Shown here: positions 40,110 to 48,162 of the stretch, one piece after another
How positions within the stretch are numbered: position 1 is the stretch's first letter
Layout of the letters: every line of letters begins with the position of its first letter
NCBI RefSeq assembly: GCF_001639105.2
Contig: NZ_CP028907.1
Coordinates: 249,529 to 298,326, forward strand
Length of the DNA: 48,798 nucleotides
DNA from: Azospirillum humicireducens
GTDB lineage: Bacteria > Pseudomonadota > Alphaproteobacteria > Azospirillales > Azospirillaceae
Direction: 5' to 3'
Notes under the pieces: model-generated
Told to the model about the DNA's origin: nothing
What the model saw: the letters and a program-made list of their open reading frames with translations, nothing else
Database searches by the model: none
Translations under genes and position numbers: made by a program

Positions 40110-41050
40110 GCCGCCCGGTCCGGCGCAGGACGGACGAGGTCGGACAGGTGCAGCACCCCGGCCGGCCTGCCGTCGCCATCCACCACCGGCAGCCGCTCGG
40201 CGCCGCGGGAAACCATTTCCGACAGGGCGCGGTGAAGCGGGGTTTCGGACGGCAGCGGTTCGCCGCCCACGCGTTCCTGCGGCCGGGCGCGGTCGCCGGC
40301 CGTCTCCACCGCCAGCCGCTTCAACCCCCATTCCTCCCGCCCCACGAGGTCGCGCACCAGCGGGCTGGCCGGGCGGGTCAGGATCTCCAGCGGGGGGGCG
40401 CACTGGATCAGCCGGCCATGGTCCATCACCGCGATGCTGTCGCCCAGCCGCAACGCCTCGTCCATGTCGTGGGTGACGAAGACCACGGTGGTGCCGGTGC
40501 GGCGGTGGATGGCCGACAGTTCCGTTTGCAGGCTGGCGCGGGTGATCGGGTCCAGCGCGCTGAACGGCTCGTCCATCAGCAGGATGCGCGGTTCCGCCGC
40601 CAGCGCGCGGGCGACGCCGACGCGCTGCTGCTGCCCGCCGGACAGCTGGTGCGGATAGGCGGAGCGGTAGCGGCGCGGGTCGAGGTTCAGCAGTTCCAGC
40701 AGTTCCGTCACCCGGTCGCGGATGCGCGCCTTCGGCCAGCCCAGCAAGGCCGGCACGGTGGCGATGTTGCGCTCCACCGTCCAGTGCGGGAACAGGCCGA
40801 CCGACTGGATGACATAGCCCATGCGCCGGCGCAGTTCCTCCGGCTTCAGGGAGGCGATGTCCTCGCCGTCGATGCGGATGGCGCCCTCGTCCGCCGGGAT
40901 CAGGCGGTTGATCATGCGCAGCACCGTCGATTTGCCGGAGCCGGACGGGCCGATCAGCACGCGGAACTCGCCCTCCGCCACGGTGAAGGACACGGTATCC
41001 ACCGCCGTCCAGGAGCCGAAGCGCTTGCTCACGCGCTCGAAATCGATCAT
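40106..41050 (-). CDS. ABC importer ATPase, YehX/OpuCA-like
   Basis: 314 residues. Walker A GPSGSGKS with Lys40, signature LSGGQQQR from 136, Walker B ILLMDEP with Asp160 and Glu161, and switch His in FVTHDMDEA. QSVGLFPHWTVERNI is typical of glycine betaine/choline importers. Residues about 245-310 form a CBS-like regulatory tail (SRGAERLPVVDGDGRPAGVL), known in OpuA-type ATPases to sense ionic strength. The start overlaps the upstream permease stop (ATGA). Confidence 0.92.
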   Translation of the reverse strand: MIDFERVSKRFGSWTAVDTVSFTVAEGEFRVLIGPSGSGKSTVLRMINRLIPADEGAIRIDGEDIASLKPEELRRRMGYVIQSVGLFPHWTVERNIATVPALLGWPKARIRDRVTELLELLNLDPRRYRSAYPHQLSGGQQQRVGVARALAAEPRILLMDEPFSALDPITRASLQTELSAIHRRTGTTVVFVTHDMDEALRLGDSIAVMDHGRLIQCAPPLEILTRPASPLVRDLVGREEWGLKRLAVETAGDRARPQERVGGEPLPSETPLHRALSEMVSRGAERLPVVDGDGRPAGVLHLSDLVRPAPDRAA

Positions 41051-42231
41051 GGCGCACTCCTTCCCGGCGGAAGACCGTTGTGGCTGGTGGCGGCGGCGAT
41101 GCCGATCGACAGCAGGGCGTCGGCCGCCACCGCCAGCAGGATGACGGGAACGGCCCCCAGCAGCACAAGGTCCAGCGCGTTGGCGAAAAGCCCCTGGAAC
41201 ATGATGGCACCCAAGCCCCCGGCGCCGATCAGCGCCGCCACCGCGGCCAGCCCGACCGCCTGCACCACGGTGATGCGCAGGCCCGACAGGAAGACCGGCA
41301 GGGCCAGCGGCAGGTCGACGCGCAGGAAGATCTGGCGCGGCGTCAGCCCCATGCCCCTTGCGGCCTCCCGCACCGGGGCGGGCACGCCGTCCAGCCCGAC
41401 CGCGGTGTTGCGGACGATGGGCAGCAGGGAATAGAGGGTCAGCGCGATCACCGCCGGCAGCGGTCCGACCCCGCTGATCCCGGAGCCCGGCAGCAGGGCG
41501 CCGAGTGCCGCCAGCGGAGCCATCAGCAGTCCGAACAACGCGATGGACGGCACCGTCTGCACGATGTTCAGCACCGGGAACACCGCGCGCCCGACCGCCT
41601 CCACCCGATGCGCCGCCACGCCGAGCGGAATGCCGACCAGCAGCGTCGGCACCAGCGCCGCCGCCACCAGTGCGGCGTGGCGCAGCACGGCGTCGGCGAA
41701 GACGTCGCGGCGGTTGGCGTATTCCTTGAGGATCGACAGCGCGTCGAGATGGCCGGTCGCCAATTGCAGCGCCACCAGCCCGGCGACGGCCCCGCCGACC
41801 GCCAGCCGGCCGACCGCCCCCAGTCCCATCCGCCGCGCCGCATCGACCGCCGTCAGCAGCCCCGCCGCCGCCATCACCCAGAAACCTGAGGCGAAGGAGG
41901 TGCGCGCCGCCGCCGATGCTCCCTGCGCCAGCACCGCCGCGTGATGGCCAGCCAGCCAGACCAGCCCGGCAGCGAACAGTCCCCCCGCCGCCACCGTCAG
42001 GCCGAGCCCGACGCGCGTCGGCCGCAGGAACGGCGTCGCCAGCAGGACCAGCCCCGGCAGCAGGACGGCCACGCCATCCAAGCCCTGCATCGCCGCCCAC
42101 AGTGGCACCGGCCGGCCGGACAGCAGCCGGTTGGGCGCGAAGCCCAGAAACGGCAGCGCGACGGCGGCGACGGCGGTGGCCAGCGCCATCAGCAGGGCGA
42201 CGCGGTTGTGAAGGGGAAGGCGGATGGTCAC
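41047..42231 (-). CDS. ABC importer permease, YehY-like
   Basis: 394 residues starting with GTG at 42229-42231, nine bases after the binding-protein stop. The N-terminal 150 residues add several extra membrane helices before the permease core, as in YehY (about 385 residues). The core has the EAA-type loop AARGMGLTPRQIFLRVDLPLA and AALIGAGGLG. It pairs with the YehW-like subunit in the membrane. Confidence 0.88.
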   Translation of the reverse strand: MTIRLPLHNRVALLMALATAVAAVALPFLGFAPNRLLSGRPVPLWAAMQGLDGVAVLLPGLVLLATPFLRPTRVGLGLTVAAGGLFAAGLVWLAGHHAAVLAQGASAAARTSFASGFWVMAAAGLLTAVDAARRMGLGAVGRLAVGGAVAGLVALQLATGHLDALSILKEYANRRDVFADAVLRHAALVAAALVPTLLVGIPLGVAAHRVEAVGRAVFPVLNIVQTVPSIALFGLLMAPLAALGALLPGSGISGVGPLPAVIALTLYSLLPIVRNTAVGLDGVPAPVREAARGMGLTPRQIFLRVDLPLALPVFLSGLRITVVQAVGLAAVAALIGAGGLGAIMFQGLFANALDLVLLGAVPVILLAVAADALLSIGIAAATSHNGLPPGRSAP

Positions 42232-42240
42232 GTCACCGGC

Positions 42241-43173
42241 TTACTTCAGGAAGCCCTTGGACTTCAGGTACTCTGTGGCGACCTGCTTCTGGTCCTGTCC
42301 GTCCACCGAGATTTTGGCGTTCAGTCCCCGCAGCGTCTCGGCGTCCAGGCTGGCGAAGACCGGGTTCAACAGGTCGGCGATCTTCGGGTTCGCCGACAGC
42401 ACCGATGCGCGGACGGTCGGCGCCGGCTCATACACCATCTGCGCGCCCTTGGTGTCGGCCAGCACCACGAGGTCCAGCGCGGCGATGGCCCCGTCGGTGC
42501 CGTAGACCATGGCGGTGTTGACGCCGGAGGTCTGCTCCGCCGCTGCACGGATGGTCGCCGCGGTGTCGCCGCCGGCCAGGATCAGCATCTGGTCGGGCTT
42601 CAAGGCGAAGCCGTAGGTCTGCTGGAAGGAGGGCAGGGCCGCCGGGCTTTCCACGAACTCGGCCGACGCGGCGACCTTCGCCTTGCCGCCGCCGGAGACC
42701 CATTTGGCGAAATCCTCCATCGTCTTCAGCGTGTTGGCATCGGCCACGTCGCGGCGGACGGCCAGCGCCCAGGTGTTGTTCGCGGGGGCCGGCTTCAGCC
42801 AGACGATGTTGTTCTTCTCCCGGTCCATCTGCCGGACCTTCTCATAGCCGGCGCCGGCACTCTTCCAGACCGGATCGCTGTCCACATTGAAGAAGAAGGC
42901 GCCGTTGCCGGTGTATTCGGGATAGACGTCGATCTCGCCCGACAGCAGCGCGCCGCGCACGATCTTGGTCGGGCCGAGCTGGATTTTGTTTTCCGTCGGG
43001 ATGCCGTTGGCCTGCAGCATCTGCAGGATCATGGTGCCGAGCAGCCCGCTTTCCGCATCCAGCTTGGAGCCGACGCGGACCGCATCCGCCGCCTGCGCCG
43101 CTCCGGCGATCAGGCCCAGCGCCAGAGCCGCCGCGCCCATCACGGCACGGCCTCTGTTGAACAGATTGTACAC
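42241..43173 (-). CDS. Periplasmic betaine/osmoprotectant-binding protein (OsmF/YehZ-like)
   Basis: 310 residues from GTG at 43171-43173, chosen because GGGGGGAGGATCAG lies directly upstream; no ATG gives a proper signal peptide. Residues 1-29 are a signal peptide (FNRGRAVMGAAALALGLIAG, cleavage after AQA). The mature protein has the OpuAC/ProX-like pattern VRVGSKLDAESGLLGTMI, GEIDVYPEYTGNG and NTAMVYGTDGAI. It is the first gene of the importer operon. Betaine, choline or a related compound is likely, by family. Confidence 0.9.
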   Translation of the reverse strand: MYNLFNRGRAVMGAAALALGLIAGAAQAADAVRVGSKLDAESGLLGTMILQMLQANGIPTENKIQLGPTKIVRGALLSGEIDVYPEYTGNGAFFFNVDSDPVWKSAGAGYEKVRQMDREKNNIVWLKPAPANNTWALAVRRDVADANTLKTMEDFAKWVSGGGKAKVAASAEFVESPAALPSFQQTYGFALKPDQMLILAGGDTAATIRAAAEQTSGVNTAMVYGTDGAIAALDLVVLADTKGAQMVYEPAPTVRASVLSANPKIADLLNPVFASLDAETLRGLNAKISVDGQDQKQVATEYLKSKGFLK

Positions 43174-43342
43174 CCCTGATCCTCCCCCCGATAAACTTGG
43201 GGGAAAGGATGGGTGACGGCCTCGCTCACGGCAAGACGCGCTTTCCGACTGTCCGGTCCCGGATATGAGATTCAGCATAATCCGGTGGGGAACCTTGGGT
43301 CAGCCGATGCTGTTGAACGGGAGATTCCGACAGGAGGATCCG

Positions 43343-43519
43343 ATGTCCCAGGGCGACAAGGACAAATACACCGCCAAGCAGAGGCGCAAGGCGGAGCATA
43401 TCGAGGACGGCTACGAAAAGCGCGGCGTCTCCCACGACGAGGCCGAGCGGCGCGCCTGGGCCACCGTCAACAAGCAGGACGGTGGGGGCAGGAAGGGCGG
43501 GTCGGGCGACAGCGCCTGA
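43343..43519 (+). CDS. Small charged protein, 58 residues
   Basis: ATG at 43343 with AGGAGG six bases upstream. The sequence opens MSQGDKDKYTAKQRRKAEHI and contains EKRGVSHDEAERRAWATVNK, followed by a Gly/Lys-rich end. I recognise it as a widespread small protein of proteobacteria often labelled plasmid stabilization protein, but no function is established to my knowledge. It is divergent from the binding-protein gene and convergent with the cysteine hydrolase. Confidence 0.8.
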   Translation: MSQGDKDKYTAKQRRKAEHIEDGYEKRGVSHDEAERRAWATVNKQDGGGRKGGSGDSA

Positions 43520-43549
43520 CTTGCCGTCGCCCCGACCCGGCAAACGCGG

Positions 43550-44110
43550 TCACAGGCTTTCGATGAGTCCGTCGGTGGTGGTCACCTCGCAGAACTCGTA
43601 GCCGAGCGTGGCGACATGGACGGCATGGACCTGCTCGGCCGGGATGGTTCCGCCCCGGCCGTCCGGCAGATCGAAGCAATCGCAGGCATCGGTGACCAGC
43701 GTGATCGGCCAACCCAGATTCGCACCGGTGCGGACGGTGGTCGACACGCACATGTCGGTCGAGATGCCGAACACCACCACCCGTTCGATCTTCAGCCGGC
43801 GCAGCCGCAGATCCAGGTCGGTGCCGATGAAGGCCGAGTTGACGCTCTTGCTCACCAGCGCTTCACCATTGAGCGGCTCGAACCCCTCGCGGAAGCGGTT
43901 GCCCGGCTGTCCGGGGCGGAGAGTGGAGGCCGGCCCGGTCGAATCGTGACGCACATGGATGACCGGCCGGCCGCTGCGCCGCCAGGCATCGAGCAGGCGC
44001 AGCCCGTTGTGGTCGAGCGCGCGGTTCCAGCGCCGCGGCCATGACGGACCGTCGAAGGCGCATTGCATGTCCACCGGCAGAAGTGCGGAGGCAGCTGGAA
44101 GCAAGGTCAT
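43550..44110 (-). CDS. Cysteine hydrolase, isochorismatase family
   Basis: 186 residues. The catalytic triad of the family is visible: Asp14 in PVDMQCAF, Lys88 in SKSVNSAF and Cys121 in STDMCVSTT, with the cis-peptide region before the Cys. The family hydrolyses amides (nicotinamide, N-carbamoyl compounds, ureidoacrylate) or isochorismate; the substrate is not evident. It is divergent from an Lrp/AsnC regulator, with an 18-bp palindrome between, which suggests specific control. Confidence 0.9.
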   Translation of the reverse strand: MTLLPAASALLPVDMQCAFDGPSWPRRWNRALDHNGLRLLDAWRRSGRPVIHVRHDSTGPASTLRPGQPGNRFREGFEPLNGEALVSKSVNSAFIGTDLDLRLRRLKIERVVVFGISTDMCVSTTVRTGANLGWPITLVTDACDCFDLPDGRGGTIPAEQVHAVHVATLGYEFCEVTTTDGLIESL

Positions 44111-44187
44111 TGGATACTCCGTGGAAATCGTCCATGGTCCTTGGCTGTGAACTTCCGCCGAAAGGCTGCCGGATGCAGCCCGGCAAG

Positions 44188-44205
44188 ATGCCGGCCGGCC
44201 GGCAT
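44188..44205. promoter_or_regulatory. 18-bp perfect palindrome between hydrolase and AsnC genes
   Basis: ATGCCGGCCGGCCGGCAT is fully self-complementary and lies 33 bases upstream of the AsnC-type start and 78 bases upstream of the hydrolase start. It may be the operator of that regulator, although Lrp-type sites are usually AT-rich; a chance GC palindrome is possible. Confidence 0.45.
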
Positions 44206-44237
44206 TCCGCCGGTGGGAGCGGGTTTTGGGGACAGGG

Positions 44238-44657
44238 ATGGACGATAAGGACCGGCTGCTGCTGGCGGCCTTGCGCAAGGATGCCCGCCGGACATTGGTG
44301 GCGTTGGCACGGGATATCGGGCTGTCGCGCAGCGCCACCCAGGAACGGTTGGACCGGTTGCTGAGATCGGGCGTGATCCGCGGTTTCACGACCGTCGAGG
44401 ACGGGCCGGTGGCGGATGGCGTCGCCGCCTATTTCCTGCTGCGCCACGAGCCGGGCCACAGCTGCGCCCAGCTGGTTCCCAAGCTCAAGCGGATCCCCGG
44501 GATCGTCGCCATGGATGCCGTGGCCGGGGCCACCGATATGGTCATCCGGGCGGAAGCGCCCGACATCCGCGGCATCGAAGCGGTCCGCGCCGCCATTGCC
44601 GGAATGCCCGGCGTTGCCGAGGTGACGACGCAGATGGTGCTGGAACGGTTCGCGTAG
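44238..44657 (+). CDS. Lrp/AsnC-family regulator
   Basis: 139 residues from the ATG at 44238. The N-terminal helix-turn-helix (LDRLLLAALR-type start, ARDIGLSRSATQERLDRLL) is followed by the RAM ligand-binding domain (residues about 60-135, with VPKLKRIPGIVAMDAVAGA and GVAEVTTQMVLE). The length is slightly below the usual 150. It probably controls the divergent cysteine hydrolase in response to an amino acid or related amide. Its stop is 17 bases from the convergent pqqE stop. Confidence 0.9.
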   Translation: MDDKDRLLLAALRKDARRTLVALARDIGLSRSATQERLDRLLRSGVIRGFTTVEDGPVADGVAAYFLLRHEPGHSCAQLVPKLKRIPGIVAMDAVAGATDMVIRAEAPDIRGIEAVRAAIAGMPGVAEVTTQMVLERFA

Positions 44658-44674
44658 ATCGCGCGGCGAATCGC

Positions 44675-45793
44675 TCAGGCGCCGCGATAGGTCCAGACGC
44701 TTTCCAGCGCCGCCGCGTCGCGGTCGCGCAGCACGGCGACCTCCGCATGGGCCGGCGACAGGTCGCACACCGGGTCGGTCGCGTCGGCGCTGCCGGCCAG
44801 CGCCAGCGCCTGGCAGCGGCAGCCGCCCCAGTCCTCTTCCTTCTGGTCGCAGGATTGGCAGGGTTCCGGCATCCAGGCGGTGCCGCGGTAGCGGGTGAAG
44901 GCCGGGCCGTCGCGCCAGATATCGGACAGGCTGCGGTCGTGGACCGTCTCGAACTCCAGCCCCGGAATGGTCTCGGCGGCGTGGCAGGGTAGGACTCGGC
45001 CGCGCGGGGTGACATTCATGAAGCGCCGGGCCCAGCCGCCCATGCAGCTTTTCGGCCGGCGGGCGTAGTAATCGGGCACCACGTAATCGACAACGATCCG
45101 GCCAGCCAGTTCCGGCAGGCGCGCCCGTACCGCGGCGTCCATCGCCAGCAACTGGTCGCGCGACGGCATCAGCGCCGCCCGGTTGGCGAGCGCCCAGCCG
45201 TAATATTGGACGTTGGCGATCTCGATCCGCCCGGCGCCAAGCGCCATCGCCAGATCGATGACGTCGTTGACCCGGTCGATGTTGTGGCGATGCAGCACGG
45301 CATTGATGGTCAGCGCCAGACCTTGCGCCACCACTGCGCGCGCGACCTCCAGCTTCTTGACATGACCGCCCTTGTAGCCACCGACACGGTCGGCACCGGC
45401 GGCCTCGGCATCCTGCAGGCTGATCTGCACATGCTGGAGCCCGGCGCGCTGCAACCGCTCCAGCCGTGGCCGGTCGAGCAGGACGGCGGAGGTGATCAGG
45501 TTGCTGTAGAGCCCGATTTCCGTCGCGTGGGCGACCAGCTCCTCCAGATCCTTGCGGACGCAGGGCTCGCCGCCGGAGAAATGGACCTGAAGGGCGCCCG
45601 CATCGGCCGCCTCGTCCAGCACCCGCTTCCAGGTGGCGGTGTCCAACTCGGCGCTGGCGGAATCGAGCGCCACCGGGTTGGAGCAATAGGGGCAGCGCAG
45701 CGGGCAGCGGTGCGTCAGCTCCATCAGCACGGCGAAGGGCGGTGCCGGTTCGGCGGCCGACGCGGCGGCGAAGGCGGGCAGGGCGCAGCTCAT
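44675..45793 (-). CDS. pqqE: PqqA peptide cyclase (radical SAM)
   Basis: 372 residues from the ATG at 45791-45793, chosen because AGGAGG precedes it; an ATG at 45829 would overlap pqqD. The radical-SAM cluster CPLRCPYC has Cys30, Cys34 and Cys37, followed by HFSGGEPCVRKDL. The C-terminal SPASM region has the expected cysteines (SCMGGWARRF, LPCHAAE, CQSCDQKEEDWGGCRC). It forms the Glu-Tyr carbon-carbon crosslink in PqqA, the first step of PQQ synthesis. It is the last gene of the operon. Confidence 0.97.
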   Translation of the reverse strand: MSCALPAFAAASAAEPAPPFAVLMELTHRCPLRCPYCSNPVALDSASAELDTATWKRVLDEAADAGALQVHFSGGEPCVRKDLEELVAHATEIGLYSNLITSAVLLDRPRLERLQRAGLQHVQISLQDAEAAGADRVGGYKGGHVKKLEVARAVVAQGLALTINAVLHRHNIDRVNDVIDLAMALGAGRIEIANVQYYGWALANRAALMPSRDQLLAMDAAVRARLPELAGRIVVDYVVPDYYARRPKSCMGGWARRFMNVTPRGRVLPCHAAETIPGLEFETVHDRSLSDIWRDGPAFTRYRGTAWMPEPCQSCDQKEEDWGGCRCQALALAGSADATDPVCDLSPAHAEVAVLRDRDAAALESVWTYRGA

Positions 45794-45815
45794 TTGACGC
45801 ACCTCCTGGGGCACT

Positions 45816-46112
45816 TCATGTGACGACATAGCCCTTGTTGCGCAGGTCGGTCAGCATCTCCAGCACGTCGGCGGCGACCTCCGCGCGCGGGGCGTCGTAT
45901 TCCGCCGTCAGCCGGTCGATCCCGGCGGCGACGTCGGCGACCTCCGCCCCGACGCAGGCGCGCACCACCGCCAGCGCCATCTCGTCCAGCACCAGCAGCC
46001 GTTCGGGCGCCATCAGCATCCATTCGCCGCGGCGGCGGTCGTTGCGCAGCATGACGCCGGGGGCCAGCCGCAGCCGGTCGGCTTCGCCGATATGGGGAGA
46101 AACTGCGTTCAC
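45816..46112 (-). CDS. pqqD: PQQ biosynthesis peptide chaperone
   Basis: 98 residues starting with GTG at 46110-46112, overlapping the pqqC stop (GTGA). It has the typical PqqD pattern LRLAPGVMLRNDRRRGEWMLM (in part) and the winged-helix C-terminus VLEMLTDLRNKGYV. It presents PqqA to PqqE. Size matches the family (about 90-100). The 22-base gap to pqqE holds the pqqE ribosome-binding site. Confidence 0.95.
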   Translation of the reverse strand: MNAVSPHIGEADRLRLAPGVMLRNDRRRGEWMLMAPERLLVLDEMALAVVRACVGAEVADVAAGIDRLTAEYDAPRAEVAADVLEMLTDLRNKGYVVT

Positions 46113-46897
46113 CGGCTGTACCGCGTCGGTTCCATGTCCTCCGGCACGAAGGCGCCGGGCGGGATCAGGTTCGGGGTGACATAGGCGTGGTGCAGAGCGT
46201 CCAGCTGGGCCCACAGCAGTTCCGTCTTGAACCGGAGCGCGCGCAGGCACCGGCGCTGCTGTTCGGCTGTGTGGGCATTGGTCAGCACATAATCCAGCCC
46301 GAACTCCACATCGCGCGGCGCCTCGTCCAGCCGCTTGCGGAAATAGGACAGGGTGCTGTCGTTGGCGAAGGCGTAATTGCGCTCGAAGCCGGCGATGCGT
46401 TCGCGGTGGATCGACGGCGCGAACAGCTCGGTCAGCGAGGACGCCACCGCCTCCAGCAGGGAATGGTCGCGGACGAAATTGACATAGGCGTCCACCGCGA
46501 AGCGGGTGGCGGGCAGAATGCCCTCCAGCGACTTCACATAATCGCGGTCCAGCCCCAGCCCATCGGTCAGCCGCAGCCAGCGCTCGATGCCGCCGACCTT
46601 GGTCTCGTCCGGTTCGCCGGCCTGGGTCAGCCCGTCATGGTCCAGCACCCGCTGCAGCCAGGCGCGGCGCAGCGCCGGGTCGTCCATCCGCGACATGATG
46701 GTCAGATCCTTGCGCGGGATCGACACCTGGTAATAGAAGCGGTTCAGCGCCCAGGCCTGGATCTGCCCCTTCTTCAGCCCGCCGCCGTGCAGAAGCTGAT
46801 GGAACGGGTGGAGGTCGTGATACTGCCGCTCGCCGATGGCATAGAGGGCGGTTCGGAACTCCTCGCGGGACATCGGTGCGGCGGTGGGGTCAGTCAT
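46109..46897 (-). CDS. pqqC: Pyrroloquinoline-quinone synthase
   Basis: 262 residues, all-helical haem-oxygenase-like fold. Recognisable blocks are YHDLHPFHQLLHGGGL, QAWALNRFYYQVSIPRKD, VKSLEGILPATRFAVDAYVNF and RHRERI-like SIHRERIAGFE. It performs the last ring closure and eight-electron oxidation to PQQ. The ATG overlaps the pqqB stop (ATGA). Confidence 0.97.
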   Translation of the reverse strand: MTDPTAAPMSREEFRTALYAIGERQYHDLHPFHQLLHGGGLKKGQIQAWALNRFYYQVSIPRKDLTIMSRMDDPALRRAWLQRVLDHDGLTQAGEPDETKVGGIERWLRLTDGLGLDRDYVKSLEGILPATRFAVDAYVNFVRDHSLLEAVASSLTELFAPSIHRERIAGFERNYAFANDSTLSYFRKRLDEAPRDVEFGLDYVLTNAHTAEQQRRCLRALRFKTELLWAQLDALHHAYVTPNLIPPGAFVPEDMEPTRYSR

Positions 46898-47838
46898 AGG
46901 GTCAGCTCCAGCCCGTCATGGGCGATGCGCCAGCCTGCCGCCTCGGCTTCCGCCCGTTCGGGCGAATCCTCCAGCAGGGCGGGGTTCGTGTTGTTGATGT
47001 GGATGTAGATCTTGCGGCCGACATTCAGCGGCGCGAAGGCCGCCATGCTGCCCGAAGGCCCTGACATCGGCATGTGCCCCATGCGCGCCGCCGTCTTCAC
47101 GCCGGTGCCGCTGCGGATCATCTCGTCGTCGGTCCAGGTCGTGCCGTCGAACAGAACCAGCGGCGCACCCTGCAGCCGGTCGGCCAGCCAACCCGGCATG
47201 CCGGCGCAGCCGGGGATATAGAAGAAGCCGTCATTCGATCCGCCATTCGACCCGTCGGTCGGGCGGATGCGCAGCGCCACCGTGTCCTCGGCGACGGAGC
47301 CGAAGCCGGGACCGGCCGAGGCATCCTCCAGATAGAGCGCGACCTTGCCCGGCACGGCGAAGGCCTCCACCTCCAGCCCCAGCGGGCGGCCATCGGCCCC
47401 GGCGGGCTGGAACGGCTCGCCCAGCGCCATCGCCCGGCGGGCGACGAACTCCGGATTCAGCACGTTGAAGACGCTGTTGGCGGCCAGCACGCCATGGACG
47501 CGCGGGGTGGCGTAGACGGCGAAGGGATGGGATTCGCGAAGGGTCAGCAGGCCCGCGACATGGTCGATGTCGGCGTTGGTCAGCAGGGCCGCGGCGATCG
47601 GGTTGCCGCGCAAGGACCCCTTCGGGTGAAGCTGCGGGTTGGCGAGCAGCTGCGCGCCAAGGTCGGGCGAGGCGTTCAGCAGCAGCCAGCGCTCGCCATC
47701 GGCGGTCACCGCCAGCGACGATTGGGTGCGCGGCTTCGCCGCCGGGTCTCCGGTGCGGGCGCGGCGGCAACCCTCGCAGGCGCAGTTCCATTGCGGGAAA
47801 CCCCCGCCGGCCGCCGAACCGAGGACGAGAATCTGCAT
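46894..47838 (-). CDS. pqqB: PQQ biosynthesis protein PqqB
   Basis: 314 residues from the ATG at 47836-47838 (AAGG eight bases upstream; GTG at 47853 is an alternative). It is a metallo-beta-lactamase-fold protein: GSAAGGGFPQWNCACEGC holds the structural zinc cysteines and TNADIDHVAGLL the DxDH motif. It is thought to hydroxylate the crosslinked diamino acid. It follows pqqA after a 107-base gap with a strong hairpin. Confidence 0.97.
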   Translation of the reverse strand: MQILVLGSAAGGGFPQWNCACEGCRRARTGDPAAKPRTQSSLAVTADGERWLLLNASPDLGAQLLANPQLHPKGSLRGNPIAAALLTNADIDHVAGLLTLRESHPFAVYATPRVHGVLAANSVFNVLNPEFVARRAMALGEPFQPAGADGRPLGLEVEAFAVPGKVALYLEDASAGPGFGSVAEDTVALRIRPTDGSNGGSNDGFFYIPGCAGMPGWLADRLQGAPLVLFDGTTWTDDEMIRSGTGVKTAARMGHMPMSGPSGSMAAFAPLNVGRKIYIHINNTNPALLEDSPERAEAEAAGWRIAHDGLELTL

Positions 47839-47896
47839 CGCCACCGCCTTCACATCTTATCTGGAAACCGTCTTGCCGCGGCATTCTTGGTTGGAT

Positions 47897-47930
47897 GCCG
47901 GGGAGGGGATGCCAGCATCCCGTCCCCGGC
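47897..47930 (-). promoter_or_regulatory. Strong hairpin between pqqA and pqqB
   Basis: Arms 47897-47912 and 47915-47930 (16 bases each) are complementary except for one position, with a minimal loop. The minus-strand side lacks a T-run, so it is not a simple terminator. A role in partial attenuation or in protecting the 3' end of a short pqqA transcript would fit the need for much more PqqA than enzyme. Confidence 0.75.
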
Positions 47931-47945
47931 CCCGCATCGACCGGC

Positions 47946-48026
47946 TTAGAGACCGGCGCAGGCGTAGGCGTTGATCTCGGTGCCGACGGCGATCTCGGTG
48001 GTCTTCGGTTTGCGCCAGGTCTTCAT
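47946..48026 (-). CDS. pqqA: PQQ precursor peptide
   Basis: 26 codons: MKTWRKPKTTEIAVGTEINA then YACAGL. The conserved Glu17 and Tyr21 (E-x3-Y) become the PQQ backbone. AGGAGC lies nine bases before the ATG at 48024-48026. It is first in the pqqABCDE operon. Position, length and motif make the call secure although the gene is very short. Confidence 0.96.
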   Translation of the reverse strand: MKTWRKPKTTEIAVGTEINAYACAGL

Positions 48027-48086
48027 TGCGTGATGCTCCTGTTTGCTGACTGCTGCCGACCAAGATGGTTGGCAAGGTGAAGAGTA

Positions 48087-48108
48087 GCGGTCCGGGGCGG
48101 CGGACCGC
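48087..48108 (-). terminator. GC-rich hairpin between the CXXCW gene and pqqA
   Basis: GCGGTCCG (48087-48094) and CGGACCGC (48101-48108) form a perfect 8-bp stem with a 6-base loop, followed on the minus strand by TACTCTTC. It is a weak-tailed terminator for the CXXCW gene or part of the pqqA leader, 60 bases before the pqqA start. Confidence 0.45.
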
Positions 48109-48162
48109 CATGCTACGATGGTGCAATCCGCCCCTTGTCTTTCGCCGCCGCCCGCAAGCGTG

